From Gaoshiqia sediminis (GTDB lineage: Bacteria > Bacteroidota > Bacteroidia > Bacteroidales > Prolixibacteraceae), in assembly GCF_025907915.1 (NCBI RefSeq), contig NZ_JAPAAF010000001.1, forward strand, positions 1 to 64,000: a stretch of DNA of 64,000 bases, read 5' to 3'. Every line of letters starts with the position of its first letter. The first letter of the stretch is position 1. Shown here piece after piece: positions 7,115 through 16,214 of this stretch. A program made the position numbers and the translations under genes. The notes beneath the pieces were generated by a model. That model was not told the DNA's origin. It searched no databases and saw nothing but the letters and a program-made list of their open reading frames with translations.

Positions 7115-7594
7115 ATGAAGAATCGCACGAACAGGCAGTTGGCCATCAAACAAATCATTGCTTCCCAGGGCATTCACAGCCAGGAAGAATTGTTGGCACA
7201 ACTTCATGCGCAAGGTTTTGACCTCACACAGGCTACTTTGTCGCGCGATTTGAAAATTTTGAAAGTGGCCAAGGTACCGAATGCGACAGGTTACGTATAT
7301 GTCATTCCGGAAGGGGGCAATGCCAGCCAGGCAAACGATAATAATGAGATCCGATTTTTGGCCGACGGCTTCCGCGACTTGAATTTTTCGGGAAACTTGG
7401 CCGTGATGCGCACCAGGCCTGGTTACGCCAGCAGTATCGCATCGGTGCTGGACAACGCCAACCCGTATGAAATTCTGGGCAGCATTGCCGGCGATGATAC
7501 CATTTTGTTGGTGATGCGCGAAGGGATAACTCCCAATGATTTGAAAAAAAGCCTGATACTAATCATGCCGAAATTGCAGGAAAAGATTGGTTAA
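7115..7594 (+). CDS. argR: arginine repressor ArgR
   Basis: ArgR senses arginine and represses its biosynthetic genes. The 159-residue protein has an N-terminal winged-helix domain (LAIKQIIASQGIHSQEELL, then the recognition helix TQATLSRDLK) and a C-terminal arginine-binding/hexamerisation domain containing GDDTILLVMR. I choose the ATG at 7115: the N-terminus then resembles that of known ArgR proteins, and the more upstream ATG at 7076 lies inside an ARG box and the -7 box. The gene heads a rightward arginine/proline cluster and is followed after 8 bases by the GNAT gene. Confidence 0.92.
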   Translation: MKNRTNRQLAIKQIIASQGIHSQEELLAQLHAQGFDLTQATLSRDLKILKVAKVPNATGYVYVIPEGGNASQANDNNEIRFLADGFRDLNFSGNLAVMRTRPGYASSIASVLDNANPYEILGSIAGDDTILLVMREGITPNDLKKSLILIMPKLQEKIG

Positions 7595-7602
7595 TAGAAA
7601 AC

Positions 7603-8322
7603 ATGAAGAAGATAGAAGATATCAAAGTAGTTGTAGCAAATGTTTCTCATTTAAGCTATACAACAGTTATAAACGACACCATCGATAGCGCATCGAAAGA
7701 GCGTGGAACCGGGATTGCCCGCCGTTCGGATGAATACATCTCCAAAAAGATTTTGGAAGGCAAGGCCATTATTGCCTTGGATGGGGACACGTTTGCCGGT
7801 TTTTGCTACATCGAGTCGTGGGGACACAACCGTTTTGTGGCCAACTCAGGTTTGATTGTCGTGAAAGATTACCGGGGAGTTGGTTTGGCCCGCGAGATTA
7901 AAAAGAAGGCTTTTGAGTTGTCGCGCACCAAATTTCCCGATGCCAAAATCTTTGGTTTGACAACCGGCCTGGCCGTGATGAAAATCAACCACGAGCTGGG
8001 TTACCGTCCGGTCACTTTCTCGGAACTGACCGATGATGAAGATTTTTGGAAAGGATGCCAGAGCTGCGTGAATTACGATATCCTGCAGCGGACCAACCGG
8101 TCGAAGTGCTTGTGCACCGGGATGTTGTTCGATCCGGCTTGGGAAAAACCGAAAGTGGCCGCTTCGGTGGAGGCCAAGCCCAAAAAAATCTCCCTGCTGG
8201 AGATGATTGGAAAATTGAAATCCAAAAACGGGTCGGGAGGAAAGGACTCCGGGTTTAGTATGTTTAGAAAAGTAAAACAAGATATTAGTGGTGGCGCTGT
8301 GCAGCAAGTAGTTCAGGATTAA
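7603..8322 (+). CDS. GNAT acyltransferase, probable N-acylglutamate synthase
   Basis: This 239-residue protein has a GNAT fold, with the acyl-CoA binding stretch VVKDYRGVGLAREIKKKAF at about 86-104. After about residue 165 it has a Cys-containing segment (CQSCVNYD, SKCLCTG) and a Lys/Ser-rich tail. It sits between argR and argG, where Bacteroidota that lack classic argA/argJ carry the enzyme that acylates glutamate in the first arginine step. I recall genetic evidence for the Bacteroides thetaiotaomicron relative acting as N-acylglutamate synthase. Since the transcarbamylase here looks succinyl-specific, succinyl-CoA is the likely donor; that is inference. Confidence 0.75.
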   Translation: MKKIEDIKVVVANVSHLSYTTVINDTIDSASKERGTGIARRSDEYISKKILEGKAIIALDGDTFAGFCYIESWGHNRFVANSGLIVVKDYRGVGLAREIKKKAFELSRTKFPDAKIFGLTTGLAVMKINHELGYRPVTFSELTDDEDFWKGCQSCVNYDILQRTNRSKCLCTGMLFDPAWEKPKVAASVEAKPKKISLLEMIGKLKSKNGSGGKDSGFSMFRKVKQDISGGAVQQVVQD

Positions 8323-8386
8323 TTTTCTTCGATGAAAACCTTGGTTTTTGTCGTGGTGTGATTTTTCATAGGAATCCATCAGATTT

Positions 8387-8400
8387 AGCATTTTAATTCA
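8387..8400. promoter_or_regulatory. candidate single ARG box upstream of argG
   Basis: AGCATTTTAATTCA matches the ARG-box core at 12 of 14 positions and lies 80 bases before argG in the 158-base gap after the GNAT gene. There is no good second box 21 bases away, so binding would be weaker than at argR. The gap could hold a secondary promoter. Confidence 0.3.
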
Positions 8401-8480
8401 GGAAAAATAAGGTTAGTAAAGTTGTAAGTTTTCAGTAAAAAGCGCTGTTTCAGTGCCATCACTTTTTTAAAGAAATCAAC

Positions 8481-9674
8481 ATGAAAGAAAAGGTAGTATT
8501 AGCTTACAGTGGCGGGTTGGATACCTCGTTTTGTGCCAAATACCTCTCCGTGGAAAAAGGGCTGGAGGTTTACACAGCCATTGCCAATACCGGCGGATTC
8601 GGTAAAGAAGAATTGGAAACCATCGAAAAAAAGGCCTATGAACTTGGGTCTGCAAAGCATGTTGCGCTGGATGTGACCAACACCTATTACGAAAAGTGTA
8701 TCCGTTACATGGTTTACGGCAATGTGTTACGTAACAATACCTATCCCATCTCGGTAAGTTCCGAGCGGGTATTCCAGGCAATTGCCATTATTGAATATGC
8801 CAAAAAGATCGGCGCCAAATACGTAGCTCACGGAAGTACCGGCGCCGGAAACGACCAGGTTCGTTTCGACCTGACTTTCCAGGTGCTGGCCCCGGACATT
8901 GAGATATTGACTCCGACCCGCGACCTGCAACTTACCCGTGACGAAGAAATTGACTATTTGAAACGGCATGGCGTGGAAGCCGACTGGTCCAAGATGGCTT
9001 ACTCCATCAACAAAGGGCTGTGGGGAACCAGCATCGGCGGAAAGGAAACGCTGACATCAGACAAAACGTTGCCAGAATCGGCTTACCCATCGCAACTGAA
9101 AGCCACGGATGAGCGTGAAATTGTGCTCGATTTTGTGGAAGGAGAACTAAAAGGCGTTGACGGGAAAAAATATTTCAACCCGATTGAAGCCATCCAGGCG
9201 CTGGAAGCCATTGCTGCCCCGTATGCTGTGGGCCGTGATATGCACATTGGCGACACCATTATTGGTATCAAAGGCCGCGTTGGGTTCGAGGCTGCCGCCC
9301 CGATGATCATCATCAAAGCGCACCAGATGCTCGAAAAACACACCCTCACCAAATGGCAGATGTACTGGAAAGAACAGTTGGGCAACTGGTACGGCATGTT
9401 CCTGCACGAAGCGCTTTATCTCGACCCGGTAATGCGCGACATCGAAAAATTCCTTGAAAACACGCAGGAAGCTGTTTCCGGGAAGGTGATTGTCCGCCTG
9501 AAACCTTATCAGTTTCTTCTGGTGGGAGTGGACTCTCCGTACGACCTGATGAAATCGGACTTTGGCGAGTACGGTGAAATGAACAAGGCCTGGACGGCTG
9601 ATGATGTGAAAGGTTTCACCACCATTTTGGGAACATCATTAAAAATTTACAATTCAGTTAATAAAAAATATTAA
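8481..9674 (+). CDS. argG: argininosuccinate synthase
   Basis: ArgG joins citrulline and aspartate with ATP to give argininosuccinate in the cytoplasm. The 397-residue protein has the N-type ATP pyrophosphatase P-loop SGGLDTS at residues 10-16 and the family segments AHGSTGAGNDQVRF and SINKGLWG. Length and start are normal for the family. The gene is separated from the GNAT gene by 158 bases and followed after 9 bases by argC, so it probably begins a tightly spaced block argG-argC-argD-proC-proB. Confidence 0.96.
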   Translation: MKEKVVLAYSGGLDTSFCAKYLSVEKGLEVYTAIANTGGFGKEELETIEKKAYELGSAKHVALDVTNTYYEKCIRYMVYGNVLRNNTYPISVSSERVFQAIAIIEYAKKIGAKYVAHGSTGAGNDQVRFDLTFQVLAPDIEILTPTRDLQLTRDEEIDYLKRHGVEADWSKMAYSINKGLWGTSIGGKETLTSDKTLPESAYPSQLKATDEREIVLDFVEGELKGVDGKKYFNPIEAIQALEAIAAPYAVGRDMHIGDTIIGIKGRVGFEAAAPMIIIKAHQMLEKHTLTKWQMYWKEQLGNWYGMFLHEALYLDPVMRDIEKFLENTQEAVSGKVIVRLKPYQFLLVGVDSPYDLMKSDFGEYGEMNKAWTADDVKGFTTILGTSLKIYNSVNKKY

Positions 9675-9683
9675 TCCGGAATA

Positions 9684-10658
9684 ATGACCAAAATAAGAAC
9701 AGGTATTATCGGCGGGGCAGGTTACACTGCCGGCGAGTTGATCCGGATATTAATGTACCATCCGCAAGCTGAGCTGGCCTTTGTGCAAAGCAGCAGCAAC
9801 GCGGGAAACCCGATTTTCGAAGTGCACCGCGACCTGGTGGGAGACACTGACCTGGTATTTGTTGCTGACCCCGACTTTGCCAACTGCGATGTGATCTTCC
9901 TCTGCATGGGGCACGGAAAATCGAAGGAATTTGTTCAGTCGAATGACATCCCGGCATCGGTAAAAATCATCGACTTGAGTCACGACTACCGGCTGAAGTC
10001 CGAAGGGAATGATTTTGTGTACGGTTTGCCCGAGCTGAACCGCGATCTTATTCGTGGGGCCGCTCACGTTGCCAACCCGGGGTGCTTTGCCACCGGCATT
10101 CAGCTGACCGTTTTGCCGCTGGCCGCTGCGGGCTTGCTCACCGGTGAGTTGCATGTTCATGCTATCACCGGGTCAACCGGGGCAGGGCAGGCGCCCTCAA
10201 AAACATCGCACTTCAGCTGGCGCAACAGCAACGTTTCTGTTTATAAAGCTTTTGAACACCAACACTTGGGCGAAATAACCCAAAGTGTGAAACAGTTGCA
10301 GCCCTCGTTCCACAAGGCCATTAATTTCATTCCGGTGCGCGGCAACCACACCCGTGGCATCTTTGTGTCCACCTATACCGAATACACCGGGACGATTGAA
10401 GAGGCCATTCAACTGTACGAAACGTATTATGCCAGTCATCCGTTTGTTTTCGTGACCGGTGAAAATCCGGATGTAAAACAAGTAGTCAACACCAACAAGG
10501 CCATTTTACATTTGGAAAAGCACGGAAACAAACTGATGATTTTAAGCGTGACCGACAACCTGCTGAAAGGCGCATCGGGACAAGCAGTTCAGAATATGAA
10601 TATCCTGTTCGGGCTGGACGAAAAAACCGGCCTGAACCTAAAACCGGTATCTTTTTAA
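9684..10658 (+). CDS. argC: N-acyl-gamma-glutamyl-phosphate reductase
   Basis: ArgC reduces the N-acylated gamma-glutamyl phosphate to the semialdehyde with NADPH. The 324 residues show the Rossmann opening GIIGGAGYTAGELIRIL and the catalytic Cys134 in VANPGCFATG. Later motifs such as RGNHTRGIF are also typical. It lies 9 bases after argG and 1 base before argD. Given the succinyl-type transcarbamylase downstream, the natural substrate may be the N-succinyl rather than the N-acetyl form. Confidence 0.94.
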   Translation: MTKIRTGIIGGAGYTAGELIRILMYHPQAELAFVQSSSNAGNPIFEVHRDLVGDTDLVFVADPDFANCDVIFLCMGHGKSKEFVQSNDIPASVKIIDLSHDYRLKSEGNDFVYGLPELNRDLIRGAAHVANPGCFATGIQLTVLPLAAAGLLTGELHVHAITGSTGAGQAPSKTSHFSWRNSNVSVYKAFEHQHLGEITQSVKQLQPSFHKAINFIPVRGNHTRGIFVSTYTEYTGTIEEAIQLYETYYASHPFVFVTGENPDVKQVVNTNKAILHLEKHGNKLMILSVTDNLLKGASGQAVQNMNILFGLDEKTGLNLKPVSF

Positions 10659-10659
10659 G

Positions 10660-11802
10660 ATGAAGCTATTTGACGTATATCCACTGTTCAACATCACTCC
10701 GGTAAAGGCCGAAGGGTGTTATGTTTGGGACGACCAGGGTAACCGTTACCTCGACTTGTACGGTGGCCATGCCGTGATTTCAGTGGGGCACAGCCACCCG
10801 CACTATGTGTCGAAAATCACCCGTCAATTGAATGATATCGGTTTCTACAGCAACTCGGTAAAGATTCCGCAGCAGCAGGAATTGGCCGACAAACTGGGAC
10901 GGCTTTCCGGTTTCGACGACTACCAGCTGTTTTTGTGCAACTCGGGCGCTGAGGCCAACGAAAACGCTATGAAACTGGCGTCGTTTATCACTGGGCGGAA
11001 AAAGGTGATCAGCTTCAAAAAAGGTTTTCACGGACGTACCTCGGCTGCGGTTGCCATTACCGACAACCCGAAAATTGTTGCCCCGGTAAACGAAACCGAC
11101 AATGCCTTGATTTTACCTTTCAACGATCTGGACGCTGTGGAACAGCAACTTGTAACCAACGAAGTTGCAGCTGTGATCGTGGAAGGTATCCAAGGGATTG
11201 GCGGCATTCATGTTCCGGCCCCCGGATTCCTGGAAGGACTGGAACGCCTTTGCAAACAATACGGAACTTTGCTGGTATTGGACGAGATCCAGTCGGGTTA
11301 CGGGCGCAGCGGAAAGTTTTTCGCTTTTCAATACACGTCGGTTAAGCCCGACCTGATTACTTTGGCTAAAGGGATGGGGAACGGCTTTCCGATCGGCGGC
11401 CTGCTCATTCACCCCGACCTGAAACCCTGGCATGGCATGTTGGGGACTACCTTCGGAGGTAATTACCTGGCCTGCGCTGCCGGCATTGCCGTGCTCGAAA
11501 TCATGGAGCAGGAAAAGCTGGTTGAAAATGCAGCTAACGTCGGCAATTATCTGATGGAAAAACTGGCTTCCTTCAAACAAATCAAAGAAGTGCGCGGCCT
11601 GGGGCTGATGATCGGGCTGGAATTTGAAGAGCCGATTTCTCCCGTTCGCCGAAAATTGCTGGAAGATGAAAAGATTTTCACTGGCGTGTCCGGAACGCAT
11701 ATTATTCGTTTGTTGCCACCGCTTACGCTGAGTATGGAACAGGCAGATGAATTTATTACTAAGTTTGAAAAGGTTTTGAGTGAGTTGTTTGTCAAAGCCT
11801 GA
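10660..11802 (+). CDS. argD: N-acylornithine aminotransferase
   Basis: ArgD is a class III PLP aminotransferase that converts the N-acyl glutamate semialdehyde to N-acylornithine with glutamate as amino donor. The 380-residue protein has the PLP lysine Lys237 in LITLAKGMGNGFPIGG, the cofactor aspartate Asp208 in LVLDEIQSG and the substrate/cofactor loop NSGAEANENAMK. It almost touches argC upstream and is followed by proC. A role on both acetyl and succinyl substrates is possible, as related ArgD/AstC enzymes use both. Confidence 0.94.
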   Translation: MKLFDVYPLFNITPVKAEGCYVWDDQGNRYLDLYGGHAVISVGHSHPHYVSKITRQLNDIGFYSNSVKIPQQQELADKLGRLSGFDDYQLFLCNSGAEANENAMKLASFITGRKKVISFKKGFHGRTSAAVAITDNPKIVAPVNETDNALILPFNDLDAVEQQLVTNEVAAVIVEGIQGIGGIHVPAPGFLEGLERLCKQYGTLLVLDEIQSGYGRSGKFFAFQYTSVKPDLITLAKGMGNGFPIGGLLIHPDLKPWHGMLGTTFGGNYLACAAGIAVLEIMEQEKLVENAANVGNYLMEKLASFKQIKEVRGLGLMIGLEFEEPISPVRRKLLEDEKIFTGVSGTHIIRLLPPLTLSMEQADEFITKFEKVLSELFVKA

Positions 11803-11815
11803 TAAATACTGAAAA

Positions 11816-12613
11816 ATGAAAGTAAAAAAGATAGCGATTATTGGGGCCGGCAATATGGGAAGCGCCATTGCCAACGGCATCATCAAATCCGGTTACCTCG
11901 AAGCATCGGCCATTCACATTGCCGATCCGCGGAAACATGTGCTGGAAGAAATGAGTGCGAAGGGCATGTGTGCCTTTCAGAATAACGGGGAAGCGGTGGA
12001 ACAAGCCGACCTGGTTATTTTTGCTGTAAAACCATACCATATCGAGTCTGTGATCAATGATATGAAAACAGCGCTGACCCCGGACAAAATACTGGTTTCT
12101 ATTGCAGCCGGTGTCAACCTGAAACAATTGGCAACTATGGCGGGCGATGACAAAACCATTTTCCGGGTGATGCCCAATACTGCTATTTCCATTCAGGAAT
12201 CGATGACCTGTATTGCGGGGAACGGTAACTCGGGCGATTCGCTGGAAACGGTGAAGGAATTGTTCGACCAGCTGGGGGAAACGGTTGTTATCAGCGAAGA
12301 ACTGATGGCTGCTGCCACGGTGCTGGCTTCGTGCGGGACGGCTTTTGCGCTGCGCTATGTGCGTGCTGCTATGCAGGGAGGTATCGAGATGGGCTTTGGC
12401 GCCGAAATGGCCCAGTTCATTACGGCCCAAACCGTGAAAGGCGCCGTCCAGTTGATTATGAACACCGGCCATCACCCCGAACGCGAAATCGACAAGGTGA
12501 CTACTCCGCGCGGAATCACCATCACCGGGATCAACGAAATGGAACACCAGGGGTTCAGCTCGGCCGTGATCCAGGGACTGATTGCTTCATTCAAAAAAAT
12601 TGAGCAAGTATAG
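11816..12613 (+). CDS. proC: pyrroline-5-carboxylate reductase
   Basis: ProC catalyses the last step of proline synthesis, reducing pyrroline-5-carboxylate with NAD(P)H. The 265 residues start with the dinucleotide-binding motif KIAIIGAGNMGSAIANGI. The C-terminal helical dimerisation domain has the family signature region HPEREIDKVTTPRGITITG. It lies 13 bases after argD and 9 before proB, inside the arginine cluster. The two pathways are therefore probably transcribed together and draw on the same glutamate pool. Confidence 0.95.
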   Translation: MKVKKIAIIGAGNMGSAIANGIIKSGYLEASAIHIADPRKHVLEEMSAKGMCAFQNNGEAVEQADLVIFAVKPYHIESVINDMKTALTPDKILVSIAAGVNLKQLATMAGDDKTIFRVMPNTAISIQESMTCIAGNGNSGDSLETVKELFDQLGETVVISEELMAAATVLASCGTAFALRYVRAAMQGGIEMGFGAEMAQFITAQTVKGAVQLIMNTGHHPEREIDKVTTPRGITITGINEMEHQGFSSAVIQGLIASFKKIEQV

Positions 12614-12622
12614 CCTGAAACG

Positions 12623-13714
12623 ATGAATTTCAACTATAGAAAAATTACCGTTAAAGTAGGTAGTAACGTTCTAACCAAGTCTGATGGGACACTTAATGTT
12701 GCCCGCATTGCCCATTTGGTTGATCAAATCGCATATCTGCACAAAAAAGGGGTAGAGGTGATCTTGGTTTCGTCGGGGGCCGTGGCTGCCGGACGCAGCG
12801 AACTGAAAATTCAAAGAAAACTGGATACGGTTTCCTCGCGTCAGTTGTGGTCGGCTGTTGGACAGGTGAAACTGATCAACCGCTATGCCGACTTTTTCAG
12901 GGAACACGGTATTGTTTGCGCGCAGGTGCTGACCACGAAAGACAATTTTGCCGACCGCGATCATTACCTGAACATGAAAAACTGTTTCACCACCTTGCTC
13001 GAAAATAAAGTGGTGCCGATCGTGAACGAAAATGATACCATCTCGGTCACCGAGCTGATGTTTACCGATAACGACGAGCTTTCGGGGTTGATTGCTTCCA
13101 TGCAAAATTCCGAAGCGCTCATCATCCTGAGCAATATCGAGGGTATTTACGACGGCGACCCTTCGCTGCCCGGATCGAAAATCATTGAAGAAATCGGAAC
13201 GAAGGAGAAAGACTGGATGAAAAATATATCCATGCAGAAGTCGGGTTTTGGCCGGGGCGGAATGCTTACGAAAAGCTCTATCGCCCGCAAAGTGGCCAAA
13301 GAAGGCATTGCCGTTCACATTGCCAGCGGACTACGCGATAATGTGCTGATTGATATCCTCAGGAAAGATGGCCAGCTGAAACATACGGTTTTTAAACCGG
13401 AGATTCGTAAGGCGTCCAACGTGAAAAAATGGATCGCCTATTCGCACAGCTTTGCAAAAGGTGAGCTGGTGATCAATCAGGGAGCCAAGGAGGCGCTGTT
13501 TTCACCCAAAGCCACCAGCCTGTTGCTGATTGGTGTTACCGAGGTGAAAGGGCTTTTCCAGAGCGGCGACATTGTAAAGATTATGGACGAGCGCGGCAAA
13601 TTGGTGGGCTGGGGAAAGGCCCAGTTCAGCTCCGAAAAAGCCCTGCAGGAACTGGGAAGCAAAAACCAGAAGCCAATCGTGCATTACGATTATTTGTACT
13701 TAATTGAAGATTAG
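12623..13714 (+). CDS. proB: glutamate 5-kinase
   Basis: ProB phosphorylates glutamate to gamma-glutamyl phosphate, the committing and normally proline-inhibited step. The 363-residue protein has an N-terminal amino acid kinase domain (KITVKVGSNVLT at the start, VSSGAVAAG, NENDTISV, and GRGGMLTKSSIA near residue 212) and a C-terminal PUA domain from about residue 275, as in the full-length E. coli enzyme. It follows proC by 9 bases. A stem-loop in the 144-base gap downstream may lower expression of proA and argF' relative to proB. Confidence 0.95.
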   Translation: MNFNYRKITVKVGSNVLTKSDGTLNVARIAHLVDQIAYLHKKGVEVILVSSGAVAAGRSELKIQRKLDTVSSRQLWSAVGQVKLINRYADFFREHGIVCAQVLTTKDNFADRDHYLNMKNCFTTLLENKVVPIVNENDTISVTELMFTDNDELSGLIASMQNSEALIILSNIEGIYDGDPSLPGSKIIEEIGTKEKDWMKNISMQKSGFGRGGMLTKSSIARKVAKEGIAVHIASGLRDNVLIDILRKDGQLKHTVFKPEIRKASNVKKWIAYSHSFAKGELVINQGAKEALFSPKATSLLLIGVTEVKGLFQSGDIVKIMDERGKLVGWGKAQFSSEKALQELGSKNQKPIVHYDYLYLIED

Positions 13715-13806
13715 AAATAACGAGCTTAACTCAGAATAACTTTTTTATACCCTTTTCTATTATCCCCTTTTTGTTGACTTCAACAAAATCCAGATATTCT
13801 GAGTTT

Positions 13807-13840
13807 GTCCCCTTCCTCCCCCAGGGAAGGGGACTTTTAA
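13807..13840 (+). terminator. mid-operon stem-loop between proB and proA
   Basis: GTCCCCTTCC (13807-13816) and GGAAGGGGAC (13825-13834) form a perfect 10-bp stem with an 8-base loop, followed by TTTTAATT. It could be a partial terminator or an inserted repeat: related CCCCT/AGGGG palindromes occur inside the MITE-like element near 63.65 kb. Confidence 0.55.
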
Positions 13841-13858
13841 TTAAAGACAGGAGGAATT

Positions 13859-15109
13859 ATGGAGGTCAAAAAACAATTGGAATTAACGCTGAAGGCCAGC
13901 CGGGCCCTAAACTTATTGGAAACTGACAAAATCAACCTCATCCTGAATGATGTGGCGGATGCTGCCGTGGCGCATACCGGTGACATTCTGGACGAAAACC
14001 AAAAGGACCTGGCCCGCATGGACCCGGCCGATCCGAAATACGATCGCTTGAAACTGACCGGTGACCGGATTGCAGGCATTGCTGCCGATATTCGGAATGT
14101 GGCATCGCTGCCTTCGCCGCTGGGACGTGTGTTGAGCGAAACCGTGCGTCCCAATGGGCTGAAGATTAAAAAAGTGTCCGTCCCTTTCGGGGTGATCGGC
14201 ATCATTTACGAAGCCCGCCCCAATGTGACCTTCGATGTGTTCTCGCTTTGCCTGAAATCGGGCAATGCCTGCGTGCTGAAAGGCGGCAGCGATGCCATCG
14301 ATTCCAATACGGCCATTGTAAAGGTGATCCATTCCGTACTCGAAAAGCATGGCCTGGATAAAAATATTCTGGCCCTGCTTCCGGCCGACCGCGAAGCTAC
14401 GGCGCAAATCCTGAATGCGCATGGCTATGTCGATTTGATTATCCCGCGCGGTTCGCAGGGGTTGATTGAGTTTGTGCGCAAGAATGCCACCATTCCGGTT
14501 ATCGAAACCGGAGCCGGTATTTGCCACACCTATTTCGACGAGTTTGGTGATGCCGTCAAGGGGCGGGCCATTGTTGAAAATGCTAAAACACGTCGGCCCA
14601 GTGTTTGCAACGCGCTCGACTGTCTGGTCATTCACGAAAGCCGCCTGGCCGATCTGCCGCAGCTTTGCGCCGATCTTCCCGTCAGCAACGTAGTGGTGTT
14701 TGCCGACGAAAAGTCATATGCGGCGCTTAACGGAAAGTACCCGGCCAACTTGCTCGAAAAGGCCACCGACGAATCATTCGGGACCGAATTCCTCGACTAT
14801 AAAATGTCGGTGAAAACGGTGGCCAGTTTTGATGAGGCGCTGGACCACATCGCGCATTACAGCTCCAAGCACAGTGAAGCAATCATCTCCGAAAACGAAC
14901 AACGGCTCAACTTGTTCCGTAAACTGGTGGACGCTTCGTCGGTTTACTGCAACGTGTCAACAGCATTTACTGATGGCGCACAGTTTGGGCTGGGGGCCGA
15001 AATTGGCATTTCCACCCAAAAGCTCCACGCCCGCGGGCCGATGGCCCTGGAGGAACTGACCAGCTACAAGTGGCTGATTGACGGCGAAGGGCAAGTGAGG
15101 CCGAAATAG
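13859..15109 (+). CDS. proA: gamma-glutamyl phosphate reductase
   Basis: ProA reduces gamma-glutamyl phosphate to glutamate semialdehyde with NADPH. The 416 residues belong to the aldehyde dehydrogenase superfamily and include the catalytic Cys250 in [10 protein letters not shown] and the segment [14 protein letters not shown] purine-rich AGGAGGAA sequence just upstream is one of the few good ribosome-binding sites in the window and supports the ATG at 13859. It is separated from proB by a stem-loop and followed closely by argF'. Confidence 0.95.
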   Translation: MEVKKQLELTLKASRALNLLETDKINLILNDVADAAVAHTGDILDENQKDLARMDPADPKYDRLKLTGDRIAGIAADIRNVASLPSPLGRVLSETVRPNGLKIKKVSVPFGVIGIIYEARPNVTFDVFSLCLKSGNACVLKGGSDAIDSNTAIVKVIHSVLEKHGLDKNILALLPADREATAQILNAHGYVDLIIPRGSQGLIEFVRKNATIPVIETGAGICHTYFDEFGDAVKGRAIVENAKTRRPSVCNALDCLVIHESRLADLPQLCADLPVSNVVVFADEKSYAALNGKYPANLLEKATDESFGTEFLDYKMSVKTVASFDEALDHIAHYSSKHSEAIISENEQRLNLFRKLVDASSVYCNVSTAFTDGAQFGLGAEIGISTQKLHARGPMALEELTSYKWLIDGEGQVRPK

Positions 15110-15151
15110 TAGCGATAAATAAAACAAGAAACACAACCAACATCACCCAAT

Positions 15152-16102
15152 ATGAAACACTTTACTTCCGTACACGATCTGGACAGTCTGGACGAAGCGC
15201 TGAAACTGGCTTTCGAGCTTAAGAAAGACCCCTATAAATATCAAACACTTGGCAAAAACAAAACCCTGTTGCTGGTTTTCTTCAACTCGAGCCTGCGCAC
15301 GCGGCTGAGTACCCAAAAGGCCGGACTCAACCTGGGCATGAACGTGATTGTGTTCGACATCAACGAAGGCGGCTGGAAGCTGGAGACCGAACTGGGCGTC
15401 ATCATGGACGGCGACAAGCCGGAGCACATCCGCGAGGCCGTACCCGTGATCGGCAAGTATTGCGACATCATTGGGGTGCGCTCGTTTGCCAAATTCGAAA
15501 ACAGGGAAGACGATTATCAGGAAAAAATCATCCAGCAATTTATCGACTATGCCGGGGTTCCGGTGGTAAGCATGGAAGCGGCCACGCGCCATCCGTTGCA
15601 GTCGTTTGCCGACCACCTCACCATCGAAGAATTTAAAACGAAGGAACGCCCGAAGGTGGTGCTTACCTGGGCGCCGCACCCGCGCGCATTGCCGCAGGCC
15701 GTGCCCAACTCGTTTGTGGAGTGGATGCGCCAAACCGATTATGAGTTGGTGGTGACCCATCCCGAAGGGTATGAGCTGGCCCCCGAATTCATGGGCGACC
15801 TGAAACCGGAATACGACCAAATGAAAGCCTTTGAAGGCGCCGACTTCATCTATGCCAAAAACTGGGCGGCCTACAACGATTACGGAAAAATTCTCTCTAA
15901 AGACATGAATTGGACAGTAACCGACCGCCAGATGGCTGTGACCAACAACGCCAAATTCATGCACTGCCTGCCGGTACGGCGCAACATGATCGTGAGCGAC
16001 TCGGTGATCGACGGCCCGAACTCGATTGTGGTGCCCGAGGCTGAAAACCGCCTGTTCTCGGCGCAGGCCGTCTTGAAAATGTTGCTGGACCAGATGAAAT
16101 AA
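15152..16102 (+). CDS. argF': N-succinylornithine carbamoyltransferase
   Basis: This 316-residue transcarbamylase moves the carbamoyl group to an N-acylated ornithine. It has the carbamoyl phosphate motif SSLRTR (46-51), the HPLQ signature (147-150) and the HCLPVRR segment near the end. It is very close to the Bacteroides fragilis SOTCase as I remember it. Residue 90 is Pro (DGDKPEH). Published structures and mutants show that Pro at this place selects N-succinylornithine, while Glu selects N-acetylornithine. Arginine synthesis here therefore probably runs on succinylated intermediates. It lies 42 bases after proA. Confidence 0.92.
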   Translation: MKHFTSVHDLDSLDEALKLAFELKKDPYKYQTLGKNKTLLLVFFNSSLRTRLSTQKAGLNLGMNVIVFDINEGGWKLETELGVIMDGDKPEHIREAVPVIGKYCDIIGVRSFAKFENREDDYQEKIIQQFIDYAGVPVVSMEAATRHPLQSFADHLTIEEFKTKERPKVVLTWAPHPRALPQAVPNSFVEWMRQTDYELVVTHPEGYELAPEFMGDLKPEYDQMKAFEGADFIYAKNWAAYNDYGKILSKDMNWTVTDRQMAVTNNAKFMHCLPVRRNMIVSDSVIDGPNSIVVPEAENRLFSAQAVLKMLLDQMK

Positions 16103-16111
16103 GACGATTAA

Positions 16112-16206
16112 TAGTCATTAAGTTGTCATTGATGGTCATTCAGTAGTCAAAAGTCGTTACAACTAATGACCCAATGACGATTCGTGACTACGAATGACAT
16201 TCAAAA
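16112..16206. repeat. palindromic cluster of GTCATT/AATGAC units
   Basis: The argF'-argB gap holds three GTCATT units (AGTCATT, TGTCATT, GGTCATT) followed by AATGAC units in the opposite sense. The outer parts GGTCATTCAGTAGTC and GACTACGAATGAC pair with one gap. The segment would fold into a long imperfect hairpin that may affect argB expression. It looks like an inserted intergenic repeat. Confidence 0.5.
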
Positions 16207-16214
16207 AAAAAGAT

